Source: JAVBLQ01 sp031553435 | GTDB taxonomy: Bacteria; Bacteroidota; Bacteroidia; Bacteroidales; Azobacteroidaceae | Direction of reading: 5' to 3' | Assembly: GCA_031553435.1 (NCBI GenBank) | Contig: JAVBLQ010000073.1 | Span: 1-14,106, forward strand | DNA length: 14,106 nucleotides | Shown here: positions 1 through 6,753 of the stretch, piece by piece | Numbering within the stretch: the first letter of the stretch is position 1 | Layout: every line of letters begins with the position of its first letter | Program-made: the position numbers and the translations under genes | The notes under the pieces: generated by a model | What the model saw: the letters and a program-made list of their open reading frames with translations, nothing else | Database searches by the model: none | Told to the model about the DNA's origin: nothing

Positions 1-37
1 TGGGAGAGGCCATTAGGGGGCCGCTCTGCGTTGGAAC
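1..37 (+). repeat. 37-bp interspersed repeat, copy 1
   Basis: This segment matches the reverse complement of 11720-11756 at 36 of 37 positions. The one difference is C24 here against A11733 (G on the equivalent strand). The repeat begins at the first base of the window, so it may extend further left. It lies about 25 bp past the stop of the minus-strand F5/8 gene. Relative to its upstream gene it has the same orientation as copy 2 has to porV. A GGCC/GGCC stem with a 7-nt loop is possible, but it is weak. Confidence 0.85.
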
Positions 38-62
38 CTTTTTTCACTTTTAGTTTGTTTTC

Positions 63-710
63 TCATTTTTTTATTTTAACAAATAGAAAAACAAGGAAAA
101 CAATGATAAGTATATCCAGTCCGATTAAAACGAAGATAAAGACATCACAATTTCGTTTTGTTTCCTTAATTGTCAATTCATTACTAGAATATATATCTTT
201 TTGAGAGACTTCCTTTCCCCATGCTTCAAACTCATAAAGTCTAACGGTAAACGGTTTGTCGGCATAAGCTTCATATTTTATATAACGAGCCTTAACCGGA
301 ACGCAGATATCCGTTTTAATCTTAATATCTTCCTGTCCCTTTTTATCAACAACAGTTATCCATTCATACTCTTGGGGATCGTGCATGCTCACATATATTT
401 TATAATTGGATATATTTTCAAAAGGCTCTAAAGTTTTACAATCATGCTGTACAAACTTGGATACAATATAGGGTTTGCCTAAATCTATAATCACAACGTT
501 GTTAGATTGAGTTGCGCACCATTTCTCGGTTATTTTCGGATTTGTCAAACAATCAACAAGATAAGCAGGCCCTTCATATTTCTTAATCCCGCAAGAAGAA
601 AAAACTATCGGTTTCCCGCAACTGAGTAATTTCAGATCATTTTTTTGATCCTGTGCTACCTGCCATAAGGGAAATGCCAATAAGCACAGGCATAAGAATA
701 TTGGTTTCAT
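63..710 (-). CDS. Exported F5/8-type-C (discoidin-like) domain protein with C-terminal membrane anchor
   Basis: The 215-residue product begins with a signal peptide (about residues 1-18, MKPIFLCLCLLAFPLWQ). A single beta-sandwich domain of the F5/8-type-C or discoidin kind follows (about 29-166). It is recognised from TEKWCA near 61-66, VVIIDLGKPYIVSKFV at 72-87, NYKIYVSMHDP at 102-112, ARYIKYE at 141-147 and the closing VRLYEFEAWGKE. Such domains usually bind carbohydrate or other surface ligands. A hydrophobic helix (about 190-211) followed by KIKK suggests an inner-membrane anchor with the domain in the periplasm. The mature part is cysteine-rich (C31, C40, C54, C65, C91, C136, C188), so disulfides are plausible. 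The gene stands alone, divergent from the MarR gene. A start at 710 gives the signal peptide directly. The ligand cannot be told from sequence. Confidence 0.75.
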   Translation of the reverse strand: MKPIFLCLCLLAFPLWQVAQDQKNDLKLLSCGKPIVFSSCGIKKYEGPAYLVDCLTNPKITEKWCATQSNNVVIIDLGKPYIVSKFVQHDCKTLEPFENISNYKIYVSMHDPQEYEWITVVDKKGQEDIKIKTDICVPVKARYIKYEAYADKPFTVRLYEFEAWGKEVSQKDIYSSNELTIKETKRNCDVFIFVLIGLDILIIVFLVFLFVKIKK

Positions 711-749
711 TATGTGGTTTTTTTAATAAATTTATAATATACTTACTTT

Positions 750-757
750 CAAAGATA
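750..757 (-). promoter_or_regulatory. Candidate -7 element for the F5/8 gene
   Basis: On the minus strand this reads TATCTTTG, a full match to the Bacteroidota -7 consensus TAnnTTTG. It would place transcription start near 743, giving a leader of about 33 nt before the ATG at 710. No -33 TTTG with ideal spacing was found; the nearest is 14 nt away. Confidence 0.5.
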
Positions 758-808
758 AATCATTGAAGAAGCAAAGTGGTTAACAAATTGTAAAAAAGTA
801 TTTACGAT

Positions 809-816
809 TTGATCAA
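809..816. promoter_or_regulatory. Possible operator palindrome TTGATCAA
   Basis: This perfect 8-bp palindrome sits in the divergent intergenic region between the F5/8 and MarR genes, where a MarR-family autoregulator would be expected to bind. MarR operators are usually longer inverted repeats (16-20 bp), and the flanks here extend the symmetry only poorly. The assignment rests mainly on position. Confidence 0.2.
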
Positions 817-851
817 TTGAGATAATTTTATGTGCTAATTTCGAAAAATAT

Positions 852-862
852 TACTTTCTTTG
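852..862 (+). promoter_or_regulatory. Weak -7 candidate for the MarR gene
   Basis: Two overlapping 7-of-8 matches to TAnnTTTG (TACTTTC at 852 and TTTCTTTG at 855-862) lie about 30 nt upstream of the ATG at 893. No convincing -33 element is visible. Confidence 0.3.
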
Positions 863-892
863 CAAAATAATTTTTATTAGAAAATATTTGTA

Positions 893-1246
893 ATGGAATT
901 GATTTGTCAAATAAAAGATATTTACAAAGCGCTTTATTCTTTTGAAAAAGATTTTGCCGAAAACAATCAGATCACAATCAATGAAGCTATGTTACTTTGT
1001 TGTATGAAAGATGAAAAGGCAAAATCTGCCAACGAAATTACCGAATACATCGGACTGTCCAATCCCCGTGTTTCCAAAATTATTCAAACAGTAGAAGAAA
1101 AGGGGTTAATTGCCCGCCGGATGGGAGTTGATGACAAACGCAAAATGATTTTTTCCCTGACCGAAGAAGGAAAAAATAAAATTCGGGAAATGAAGGACAG
1201 TAAAATTCAACTGAACGAAATATTGTCACAGGTCCTGAACGTGTAA
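893..1246 (+). CDS. MarR-family winged-helix transcriptional regulator
   Basis: The 117-residue protein has the MarR core. A recognition-helix region, ANEITEYIGLSNPRVSKIIQ (about 45-64), is followed by EEKGLIARRM and the wing DKRKMIFSLTEEG (about 81-93). It is at the short end for the family (usually about 140-150), with shortened terminal dimerisation helices. Adjacent cysteines C36 and C37 in LLCCM, plus C5, are notable because some MarR proteins sense oxidants or sulfur species through cysteine. Its stop lies 62 bp upstream of the CoA-disulfide reductase-like gene on the same strand, which suggests that gene is co-transcribed and is a likely target. The sensed signal is inferred, not seen. 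Confidence 0.8.
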   Translation: MELICQIKDIYKALYSFEKDFAENNQITINEAMLLCCMKDEKAKSANEITEYIGLSNPRVSKIIQTVEEKGLIARRMGVDDKRKMIFSLTEEGKNKIREMKDSKIQLNEILSQVLNV

Positions 1247-1308
1247 CGTTATACATTGGAAGCATACTTGCTGGTAAAAAATATTAACAATAAGAATATA
1301 ATAAGTTT

Positions 1309-3741
1309 ATGAAAATACTTATCATCGGAGGAGTTGCCGGAGGAGCTACCGCTGCTGCCCGTCTCCGGAGAATCAGCGAACAAGCTGAAATCGTTCTTTT
1401 CGAACGAGGCGAATATATTTCTTATGCCAACTGTGGTTTGCCTTATTATATCGGAAATACGATCAATAACAGAGAAAGGCTTTTTGTACAAACAGTTAAA
1501 GGTTTCACGGATCGTTTCAATATTGATATCAGAATACAATCGGAAGTTATATCCATTCATCCTGAAAATAATACAGTTAGTGTTCGAAAAATTTCATCCG
1601 GAGAAACTTATGAGGAGAGTTACGACAAACTGATCATTTCAACAGGAGCAGAACCTGTTCGCCCACCTGTTCCCGGCATAGACAATGACAGGATTTTTAC
1701 ACTACGAAATGTTTCGGATACAGATGCCATCAAAACATTTATCGAAACAAATAAACCCAAACGGGCAGTAGTTGTCGGAGGCGGATTTATCGGTTTGGAA
1801 ATGGCAGAGAATTTGCATGCTGCCGGATTGGCAGTAAATATAATTGAGATGTCTAACCAAGTCATGGCTCCTCTGGATTTCTCAATGGCTTCCCTGGTTC
1901 ACCAACACATCAGGTCCAAAAAAGCCGGGTTATTATTGGAGGAAAAAGTGACAGGATTCGAACCAACCGCCAATGCTCTGAAAGTCCGGCTCGCCGGTCA
2001 GAAAGAAATTGAAACCGATATGGTTATCTGGAGTATCGGCGTACGTCCGGATATTTCACTGGCAAAAAATGCAGGACTTTCCATCGGCCCTTTGGGCGGA
2101 ATTTCGGTCAACAAATACATGCAAACTTCTGATCCTGAAATCTATGCTGTAGGAGACACCGTAGAAGTATTGAATCCAATCACAGGCAAACCGGCATTGA
2201 TACCTTTAGCCGGACCGGCCAACAAACAAGCCCGGATCGCTGCCAACAACATTATCGACGGAAATAGTTGTACTTATGACGGTTCGATTGGTACAGCCAT
2301 TGCCAAAGTTTTCGACCTGACGGTCGCTTCGGCCGGAACATCAGCCAAAGTATTGAAATCAAACGGAATCCCGTACATTTCATCATTTACACATGGCGTT
2401 TCTCATGCCGGATATTATCCAGGAGCTTTACCTCTTTCCATCAAAATAATATTTTCACCTGAAAACGGACAATTGTACGGAGCACAGGTGGTAGGCTTCA
2501 ATGGAGTTGATAAACGCATTGAAATGCTAGCTCAGGTCATTCAAAACAAAGGAAATATTTATGACCTGACAAAATTGGAACAAGCATACGCTCCGCCCTA
2601 TTCGTCAGCCAAAGATCCGGTAAATATCGCCGGTTTTGTTGCCGAAAATATCCTGAAAGGAAAAGTGAAAATCCTCCATTGGAGAGAAATCGCCAATCTT
2701 GATCTTCAAAAAGATGTAATAATAGATGTGCGGACTACCAACGAATTCAGCCTGAATCATATCGAAAATGCAATCAATATTCCGGTTGATGATCTGCGAA
2801 ACCATATCAACGAACTTCCCAAAGATAAACGGATTATTATATACTGCGCCGTAGGTTTACGCGGTTATCTGGCCTATCGCATATTAACTCAAAACGGTTT
2901 TGAAAATGTATATAATTTATCCGGAGGATACAAAACTTATTCGGGAGCCAGTTGTGATCAATCTTGTTATCAGGAATTTGAAAATTTAGATGAAAATATG
3001 AACGAAATACCTGTCAATCAAACAATATCAGTCGATGCTTGCGGATTATCCTGTCCGGGACCGGTCATGCAACTTAAAAAACATTATGATCAATTGAAGT
3101 CCGGCGAACGTTTGGAAATCAAAGCTACAGACCAGGCATTTGTCAAAGATGCCGAATCCTGGTGTAAAATAACCGGAGCCAGATTAATAGAATCCCGGAA
3201 TCAAGGTGGAATAATTACTGTAATTGTAGAAAAAACAGAACCAAATCCGGTCGTTTCTTCAACATCTCCGGGAGACATTAAAACAATTATTGTTTTCAGT
3301 GACGATCTGGACAAAGCTTTGGCCTCATTTGTCATCGCTAATGGTATTGTTGCCACAGGAAAAAAAGTCAGCATGTTTTTCACATTCTGGGGACTCAGCG
3401 TTATCAAGAAAAAAGAAAAACAAAACGTATCCAAAGATATTTTCGGTAAAATGTTTGGCATGATGCTTCCATCCAATAGCTCAAAATTAGGCTTGTCGAA
3501 AATGAATATGGGAGGAATCGGCGCTAAATTAATGCGTCACATCATGAAAAAGAAAAATATCGAAAATCTGGAAACACTGATTCAACAAGCCATAGATGCT
3601 GGAGTAGAAATGATTGCCTGCACCATGTCAATGGATGTTATGGGTGTGAAAAAAGAAGAATTATTGGATAATGTCCGGCTGGGAGGGGTCGCAGCCTATC
3701 TTGAACGAGCGGAAGAATCTAATATGAGCCTTTTTATATAA
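1309..3741 (+). CDS. Four-module CoA-disulfide/persulfide reductase: FAD oxidoreductase-rhodanese-TusA-DsrE
   Basis: The product has 810 residues. Residues 1 to about 440 form a pyridine nucleotide-disulfide oxidoreductase of the CoA-disulfide reductase/NADH-dependent persulfide reductase type. The FAD loop is GGVAGGATAA near 7-16, the single redox cysteine is C42 in YANCGLPYYIG, the NAD(P)H loop is VVGGGFIGLE near 155-164, and the second FAD motif is IYAVGDT near 280. A rhodanese module spans about 455-545, with C513 in YCAVGLRGY. A TusA-like module spans about 570-640, with CGLSCPGP containing C578 and the family cysteine C582. A DsrE-like module spans about 660-810, with C771 in ACTMSMDVMG. 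Known family chemistry points to NAD(P)H-driven reduction of CoA-disulfide, CoA-persulfide or polysulfide, with sulfane sulfur relayed between cysteines. The domain order implies an intramolecular sulfur relay; the physiological substrate is inferred. The protein is cytoplasmic. The ATG at 1309 starts directly at the FAD-binding strand. Confidence 0.85.
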   Translation: MKILIIGGVAGGATAAARLRRISEQAEIVLFERGEYISYANCGLPYYIGNTINNRERLFVQTVKGFTDRFNIDIRIQSEVISIHPENNTVSVRKISSGETYEESYDKLIISTGAEPVRPPVPGIDNDRIFTLRNVSDTDAIKTFIETNKPKRAVVVGGGFIGLEMAENLHAAGLAVNIIEMSNQVMAPLDFSMASLVHQHIRSKKAGLLLEEKVTGFEPTANALKVRLAGQKEIETDMVIWSIGVRPDISLAKNAGLSIGPLGGISVNKYMQTSDPEIYAVGDTVEVLNPITGKPALIPLAGPANKQARIAANNIIDGNSCTYDGSIGTAIAKVFDLTVASAGTSAKVLKSNGIPYISSFTHGVSHAGYYPGALPLSIKIIFSPENGQLYGAQVVGFNGVDKRIEMLAQVIQNKGNIYDLTKLEQAYAPPYSSAKDPVNIAGFVAENILKGKVKILHWREIANLDLQKDVIIDVRTTNEFSLNHIENAINIPVDDLRNHINELPKDKRIIIYCAVGLRGYLAYRILTQNGFENVYNLSGGYKTYSGASCDQSCYQEFENLDENMNEIPVNQTISVDACGLSCPGPVMQLKKHYDQLKSGERLEIKATDQAFVKDAESWCKITGARLIESRNQGGIITVIVEKTEPNPVVSSTSPGDIKTIIVFSDDLDKALASFVIANGIVATGKKVSMFFTFWGLSVIKKKEKQNVSKDIFGKMFGMMLPSNSSKLGLSKMNMGGIGAKLMRHIMKKKNIENLETLIQQAIDAGVEMIACTMSMDVMGVKKEELLDNVRLGGVAAYLERAEESNMSLFI

Positions 3742-3781
3742 TTCTTAACTCCATTCCCTTCATTATTCCTCAATCTTATAG

Positions 3782-3789
3782 TACTTTTG
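3782..3789 (+). promoter_or_regulatory. Candidate -7 element for the MATE gene
   Basis: TACTTTTG fully matches TAnnTTTG and lies 40 bp past the stop of the reductase gene. Transcription would start near 3796, leaving a leader of about 120 nt before the MATE start codon. No clear -33 TTTG is visible at the usual spacing. Confidence 0.5.
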
Positions 3790-3807
3790 CCATCCGTTTT
3801 TAAGAAC

Positions 3808-3881
3808 GTTGAAAGTTTAATATTTTGATTTTCAATATGAAGAAACTGTTTTAAACAGTTTCTAAACTTTAAACCTTCAAC
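3808..3881 (+). promoter_or_regulatory. Structured leader, possible three-way junction, upstream of the MATE gene
   Basis: Between the putative promoter and the MATE start lie nested inverted repeats. An outer stem pairs AAAGTTTA (3812-3819) with TAAACTTT (3863-3870), and GTTGAA (3808-3813) can alternatively pair with TTCAAC (3876-3881). Inside, ATATT/AATAT (3820-3824 with 3834-3838) forms one hairpin. AGAAACTGTTT (3841-3851) with AAACAGTTTCT (3853-3863) forms an 11-bp perfect second arm. The layout resembles a compact regulatory RNA, but no known riboswitch class was recognised. Confidence 0.4.
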
Positions 3882-3918
3882 AATTACAAAAACACAAACT
3901 AATTTTGAGACATAATTA

Positions 3919-5268
3919 ATGGTTGAATCAAGTACTACATCCGCTCTTGAAACCCAGAATGTTGGGAAACTTCTCTGGCAATACTCTTTACCTGCCATTG
4001 TGGGAACAATGGTCAATTCACTCTACAGCGTGGTCGACCGTATTTTCATCGGTCATGGAGTCGGAGCTATGGCCATTTCAGGTCTGACCATAACACTACC
4101 GTTGTTGCTTATGTTACAGGGATTCGGAATGTTAATCGGAGCCGGTTCAGCCGCCCGCATTTCCATTAGTTTAGGACAAAAAGACAAGCAGGGTGCGGAA
4201 AAAATCCTGGGTAACGCATTGATTCTGACCTTTCTTCTATCGGTTCCGGCTATCATTCTAAGTTTGGTTTTTCTCGAACCTTTATTGATGGCATTCGGAG
4301 GAAGCCGGGGAACAATTCCTTATGCAACAGAATTTCTGGAAGTAATGATTCCCGCCAACATTTTGTCAGCGCTGAGTTTCGGATTCAACAACATAATGAG
4401 GGCCAGCGGCTATCCTAAAAAAGCCATGTACACAATGATTATAGGAGCAATCTCGAATGCCGTTTTAGCTCCGGTTTTCATTTTCTGGTTAAAATTAGGG
4501 ATCAAAGGAGCCGGGATGGCTACAGCTATTTCAATGGGAATCACCACTATCTGGGTAATGTCTCATTTTTTTAATAAAAAAAACTTTCTCCATTTCAAAA
4601 AAAATTGTTTCAGGTTGGAATGGAAAACCATATCGAGCATTATCTCCATCGGAATGTCGCCATTTCTCATGCAATTGGCTGCCTGTTTTGTCAACATACT
4701 GATGAACAACACATTGAAAAAATATGGAGGAGACTTTGCTGTTGGCGCTTTCGGTGTGGCAAGCAGTCTGGGTTTGGTACTGATCATGTTTTTTGTAGGA
4801 TTAAATCAAGGCATGCAACCTGTAGCCGGTTATAATTACGGTGCAAAAAAATACGACCGGGTAATGAAATCCCTCAAATATACCATTTTCGCTGCCAGTA
4901 TTGTCAGTGTTTTGGGAGCATGTGCGGCGATTTTCGTTCCGCATGCCTTAGTGAAAATTTTTACGACAGACGAAGAATTGACACACATAGCGAGCAATGG
5001 TTTAAGAATTTTCATGTCCTGCTTCTTCTTTGTCGGATTTCAGGCAGTAGTCACAAACTTCTTCCAATGTATCGGGATGGCCTGGAAATCCATCTTCCTG
5101 AGTCTGTCAAGACAATGCCTTTTACTCATTCCCTGTCTGATTATATTGCCAAAATATTTCGGACTAAACGGAGTTTGGGCTGCCGGAGCAGTATCTGATT
5201 TATTATCAGCTTTAATGACAGCATTATTTTTGATTTTTCAGATAAGAAGTTTCAGAAAAAAGACTTAA
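3919..5268 (+). CDS. MATE-family multidrug/cation-coupled efflux transporter
   Basis: The 449-residue polytopic membrane protein has the MATE layout. An N-terminal amphipathic stretch leads into WQYSLPAIVGTMVNSLYSVVDRIFIGHGVG (about residues 14-43), the typical first two helices. The internally repeated second half starts near 235, with SIGMSPFLMQLAACFVNILMNN and later VGLNQGMQPVAGYNYGAKKY (about 293-312), a conserved MATE signature. Twelve membrane helices are expected for this length. The family exports drugs or metabolites using a Na+ or H+ gradient; the substrate cannot be read from sequence. The gene has its own promoter candidate and a structured leader. Its TAA stop overlaps the promoter candidate for rex, so the two are probably separate transcription units. 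Confidence 0.9.
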   Translation: MVESSTTSALETQNVGKLLWQYSLPAIVGTMVNSLYSVVDRIFIGHGVGAMAISGLTITLPLLLMLQGFGMLIGAGSAARISISLGQKDKQGAEKILGNALILTFLLSVPAIILSLVFLEPLLMAFGGSRGTIPYATEFLEVMIPANILSALSFGFNNIMRASGYPKKAMYTMIIGAISNAVLAPVFIFWLKLGIKGAGMATAISMGITTIWVMSHFFNKKNFLHFKKNCFRLEWKTISSIISIGMSPFLMQLAACFVNILMNNTLKKYGGDFAVGAFGVASSLGLVLIMFFVGLNQGMQPVAGYNYGAKKYDRVMKSLKYTIFAASIVSVLGACAAIFVPHALVKIFTTDEELTHIASNGLRIFMSCFFFVGFQAVVTNFFQCIGMAWKSIFLSLSRQCLLLIPCLIILPKYFGLNGVWAAGAVSDLLSALMTALFLIFQIRSFRKKT

Positions 5269-5273
5269 ATTTG
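5266..5273 (+). promoter_or_regulatory. Candidate -7 element for rex
   Basis: TAAATTTG fully matches TAnnTTTG and begins with the TAA stop codon of the MATE gene. It would give rex a leader of about 130 nt that contains the inverted repeats at 5288-5399. No -33 element was found, and A/T-rich chance matches are possible. Confidence 0.4.
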
Positions 5274-5287
5274 CAATCTCTAGAATA

Positions 5288-5399
5288 GTGAAAGGCGAAA
5301 GAGCTTCGCTCTTTGTGAAAGGTGACTTTTGTCACGCTGCCACTTCTTCACAACGAGCAAAGCAAGTTCACAAGAAGCGAAGCGACCTTCACCTTTCAC
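5288..5399. repeat. Nested inverted repeats in the MATE-rex intergenic region
   Basis: The outer arms are GTGAAAGG (5288-5295) and CCTTTCAC (5392-5399). Inside are AAAGAGC/GCTCTTT (5298-5304 with 5308-5314, 3-nt loop), GTGAC/GTCAC (5322-5326 with 5331-5335, TTTT loop) and CTTCTT/AAGAAG (5343-5348 with 5372-5377). Together they would fold into a long branched hairpin. An open frame through here (5288-5503) has no recognisable product and is judged non-coding. The element could be an interspersed repeat or a structured rex leader. Confidence 0.65.
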
Positions 5400-5412
5400 C
5401 TAAAAGAATTAT

Positions 5413-6081
5413 ATGTCTAACTCAACAGATAAACTTCTTTGGAAGATACCGGAGCCCACTTTACGCAGATTGCCATGGTATCTTGCCATTGCAAAACTGT
5501 TAAAAAACAAGGGAGAAACATTTATCTCATCTACTCAGATAGGGAGAGAAATCAATATTGATGCGTCGCAAATAGCAAAAGACTTGTCATTTGTGGATAT
5601 TTCAGGAAAAACAAGGGTAGGATATGATATAGATTCCCTGATTGAAGTCCTGGAAAGTTTTTTAGGATTTACATCATCCCACAAAGCATTGTTGTTCGGT
5701 GTAGGAAGTTTGGGAGCCTCCCTGCTTCACGACTCAGGATTAACACAATACGGACTTCAATTAGTAGCCGGTTTCGATATAAAAAAGGAACTCGAAGGAA
5801 CATCGATCAATGGTATCCCTGTGTACGATTTGTCAGATTTTTTTAATATTCAGAAAAAAATAGGAGCAAACATTGGCATTTTGACAGTTCCTGTCAATAA
5901 GGCACAAGAAGTTGCAGATTTAATGATAGACGGAGGCATCAAAGCCATTTGGAACTTCACGCCGTTCCGGATCAGAGTGCCGGAATGCATCGTGGTGCAA
6001 AACACATCTATTTACGCCCATTTGGCAGTGATGTTCAACAGGCTTTCATCAATTGAAAATGGAAAAGTGAAAAGTGAATAG
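5413..6081 (+). CDS. rex: Redox-sensing transcriptional repressor Rex
   Basis: The 222-residue protein has the Rex two-domain layout. The N-terminal winged helix (about 11-85) includes IPEPTLRRLPWYLAIAK and the recognition region ASQIAKDLSFVDISGKTRVG (51-70). The C-terminal Rossmann domain carries the dinucleotide loop G96-V-G-S-L-G101 and FD at 121-122 after the second strand. It ends with the domain-swap helix YAHLAVMFNRL. Rex proteins bind DNA when NAD+ is high and release it when NADH rises, usually controlling fermentation and respiration genes. The ATG at 5413 gives the usual N-terminus. The last codons (GKVKSE) come from GTGAAAA-type repeat sequence also seen elsewhere in the window. 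Target genes cannot be deduced here. Confidence 0.93.
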   Translation: MSNSTDKLLWKIPEPTLRRLPWYLAIAKLLKNKGETFISSTQIGREINIDASQIAKDLSFVDISGKTRVGYDIDSLIEVLESFLGFTSSHKALLFGVGSLGASLLHDSGLTQYGLQLVAGFDIKKELEGTSINGIPVYDLSDFFNIQKKIGANIGILTVPVNKAQEVADLMIDGGIKAIWNFTPFRIRVPECIVVQNTSIYAHLAVMFNRLSSIENGKVKSE

Positions 6082-6111
6082 TACTTGGAACCTACAATAT
6101 TAAAAAAATTA

Positions 6112-6131
6112 AACACTCTCTTGAGTTTTTT
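6112..6131 (+). promoter_or_regulatory. Short hairpin with T tract just upstream of the FAH-fold gene
   Basis: ACTC (6115-6118), loop TCTT and GAGT (6123-6126) are followed by five T residues, ending 3 nt before the ATG at 6135. The stem is only 4 bp, extendable to flanking A/T pairs across one mismatch. It could be a weak terminator for rex or an element affecting ribosome access. Confidence 0.3.
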
Positions 6132-6134
6132 TAT

Positions 6135-6749
6135 ATGAAAATAATATGTGTTGGTATGAATTATGCGGATCACAATAAAGAGATGCATCATACGTTGATA
6201 AATCAGGACCCGACAATCTTTTTGAAATCAGATTCGTCTCTGTTAAAAGATAGTAAGCCGTTTTTTATGCCTGATTTTTCAGAAGACATACATTATGAGA
6301 CAGAAATTGTATTAAAAATAAATAAACTGGGAAAAAATATTGCGCCCAGATTCGCTCATAGATACTATGACGAAATAACAGTTGGAATAGATTTTACAGC
6401 ACGTGATATACAATCAAAGCTTAGAACGCAAGGACTTCCCTGGGAAATCAGCAAAGCTTTTGATAATTCTGCAGTAATTGGTAATTTTATTCCGGTATCG
6501 GAAATTGAAAATATCAATGAACTATCCTTCCGCTTGAATATGAATAACGTAACAGTTCAGGAAGGAAATACGAAAAATATGATCTTTAATATAGACGCAA
6601 TCATCTCCTATGTAAGTAAATTTTTTACTTTGAAAATTGGCGATTTAATCTTTACGGGAACTCCGGCAGGAGTCGGCCCTGTAAAAATCGGAGATCACCT
6701 GCAAGGCTATATCAATGATCGGAAATTATTAGAATTTTATGTAAAATAA
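6135..6749 (+). CDS. Fumarylacetoacetate hydrolase (FAH)-fold family protein
   Basis: The 204-residue protein is a compact single-domain member of the FAH family, whose enzymes hydrolyse or decarboxylate diketo acids and similar substrates using a divalent metal. Likely metal ligands are visible: E55 and E57 in HYETEIVLKI and D86 in GIDFTARD. The conserved KAFD (107-110) and FTGTPAGVG (173-181) are also present. The family includes oxaloacetate decarboxylases and acylpyruvases, and the precise substrate is not evident. Its stop is 4 nt from the start of porU, so the two are almost certainly co-transcribed and possibly translationally coupled. The same gene order upstream of porU is known in Porphyromonas gingivalis (PG0025-PG0027). 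Confidence 0.88.
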   Translation: MKIICVGMNYADHNKEMHHTLINQDPTIFLKSDSSLLKDSKPFFMPDFSEDIHYETEIVLKINKLGKNIAPRFAHRYYDEITVGIDFTARDIQSKLRTQGLPWEISKAFDNSAVIGNFIPVSEIENINELSFRLNMNNVTVQEGNTKNMIFNIDAIISYVSKFFTLKIGDLIFTGTPAGVGPVKIGDHLQGYINDRKLLEFYVK

Positions 6750-6753
6750 AACA

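Noticed and set aside
1..37. Copy 1 contains CAACGCAGAG on the minus strand, which resembles part of a cDNA-synthesis adapter
   Set aside because: Only 10 bases agree, the adjoining adapter bases are absent, and copy 2 differs at the end of the match, so contamination is unlikely.
4605..5198. Plus-strand open frames inside the MATE gene (4605-4835 and 4920-5198)
   Set aside because: They are out-of-frame with the strong MATE coding signal and resemble no protein.
5288..5503. 71-codon plus-strand open frame between MATE and rex
   Set aside because: It translates the inverted-repeat element and the start of rex in another frame, with no recognisable protein features.
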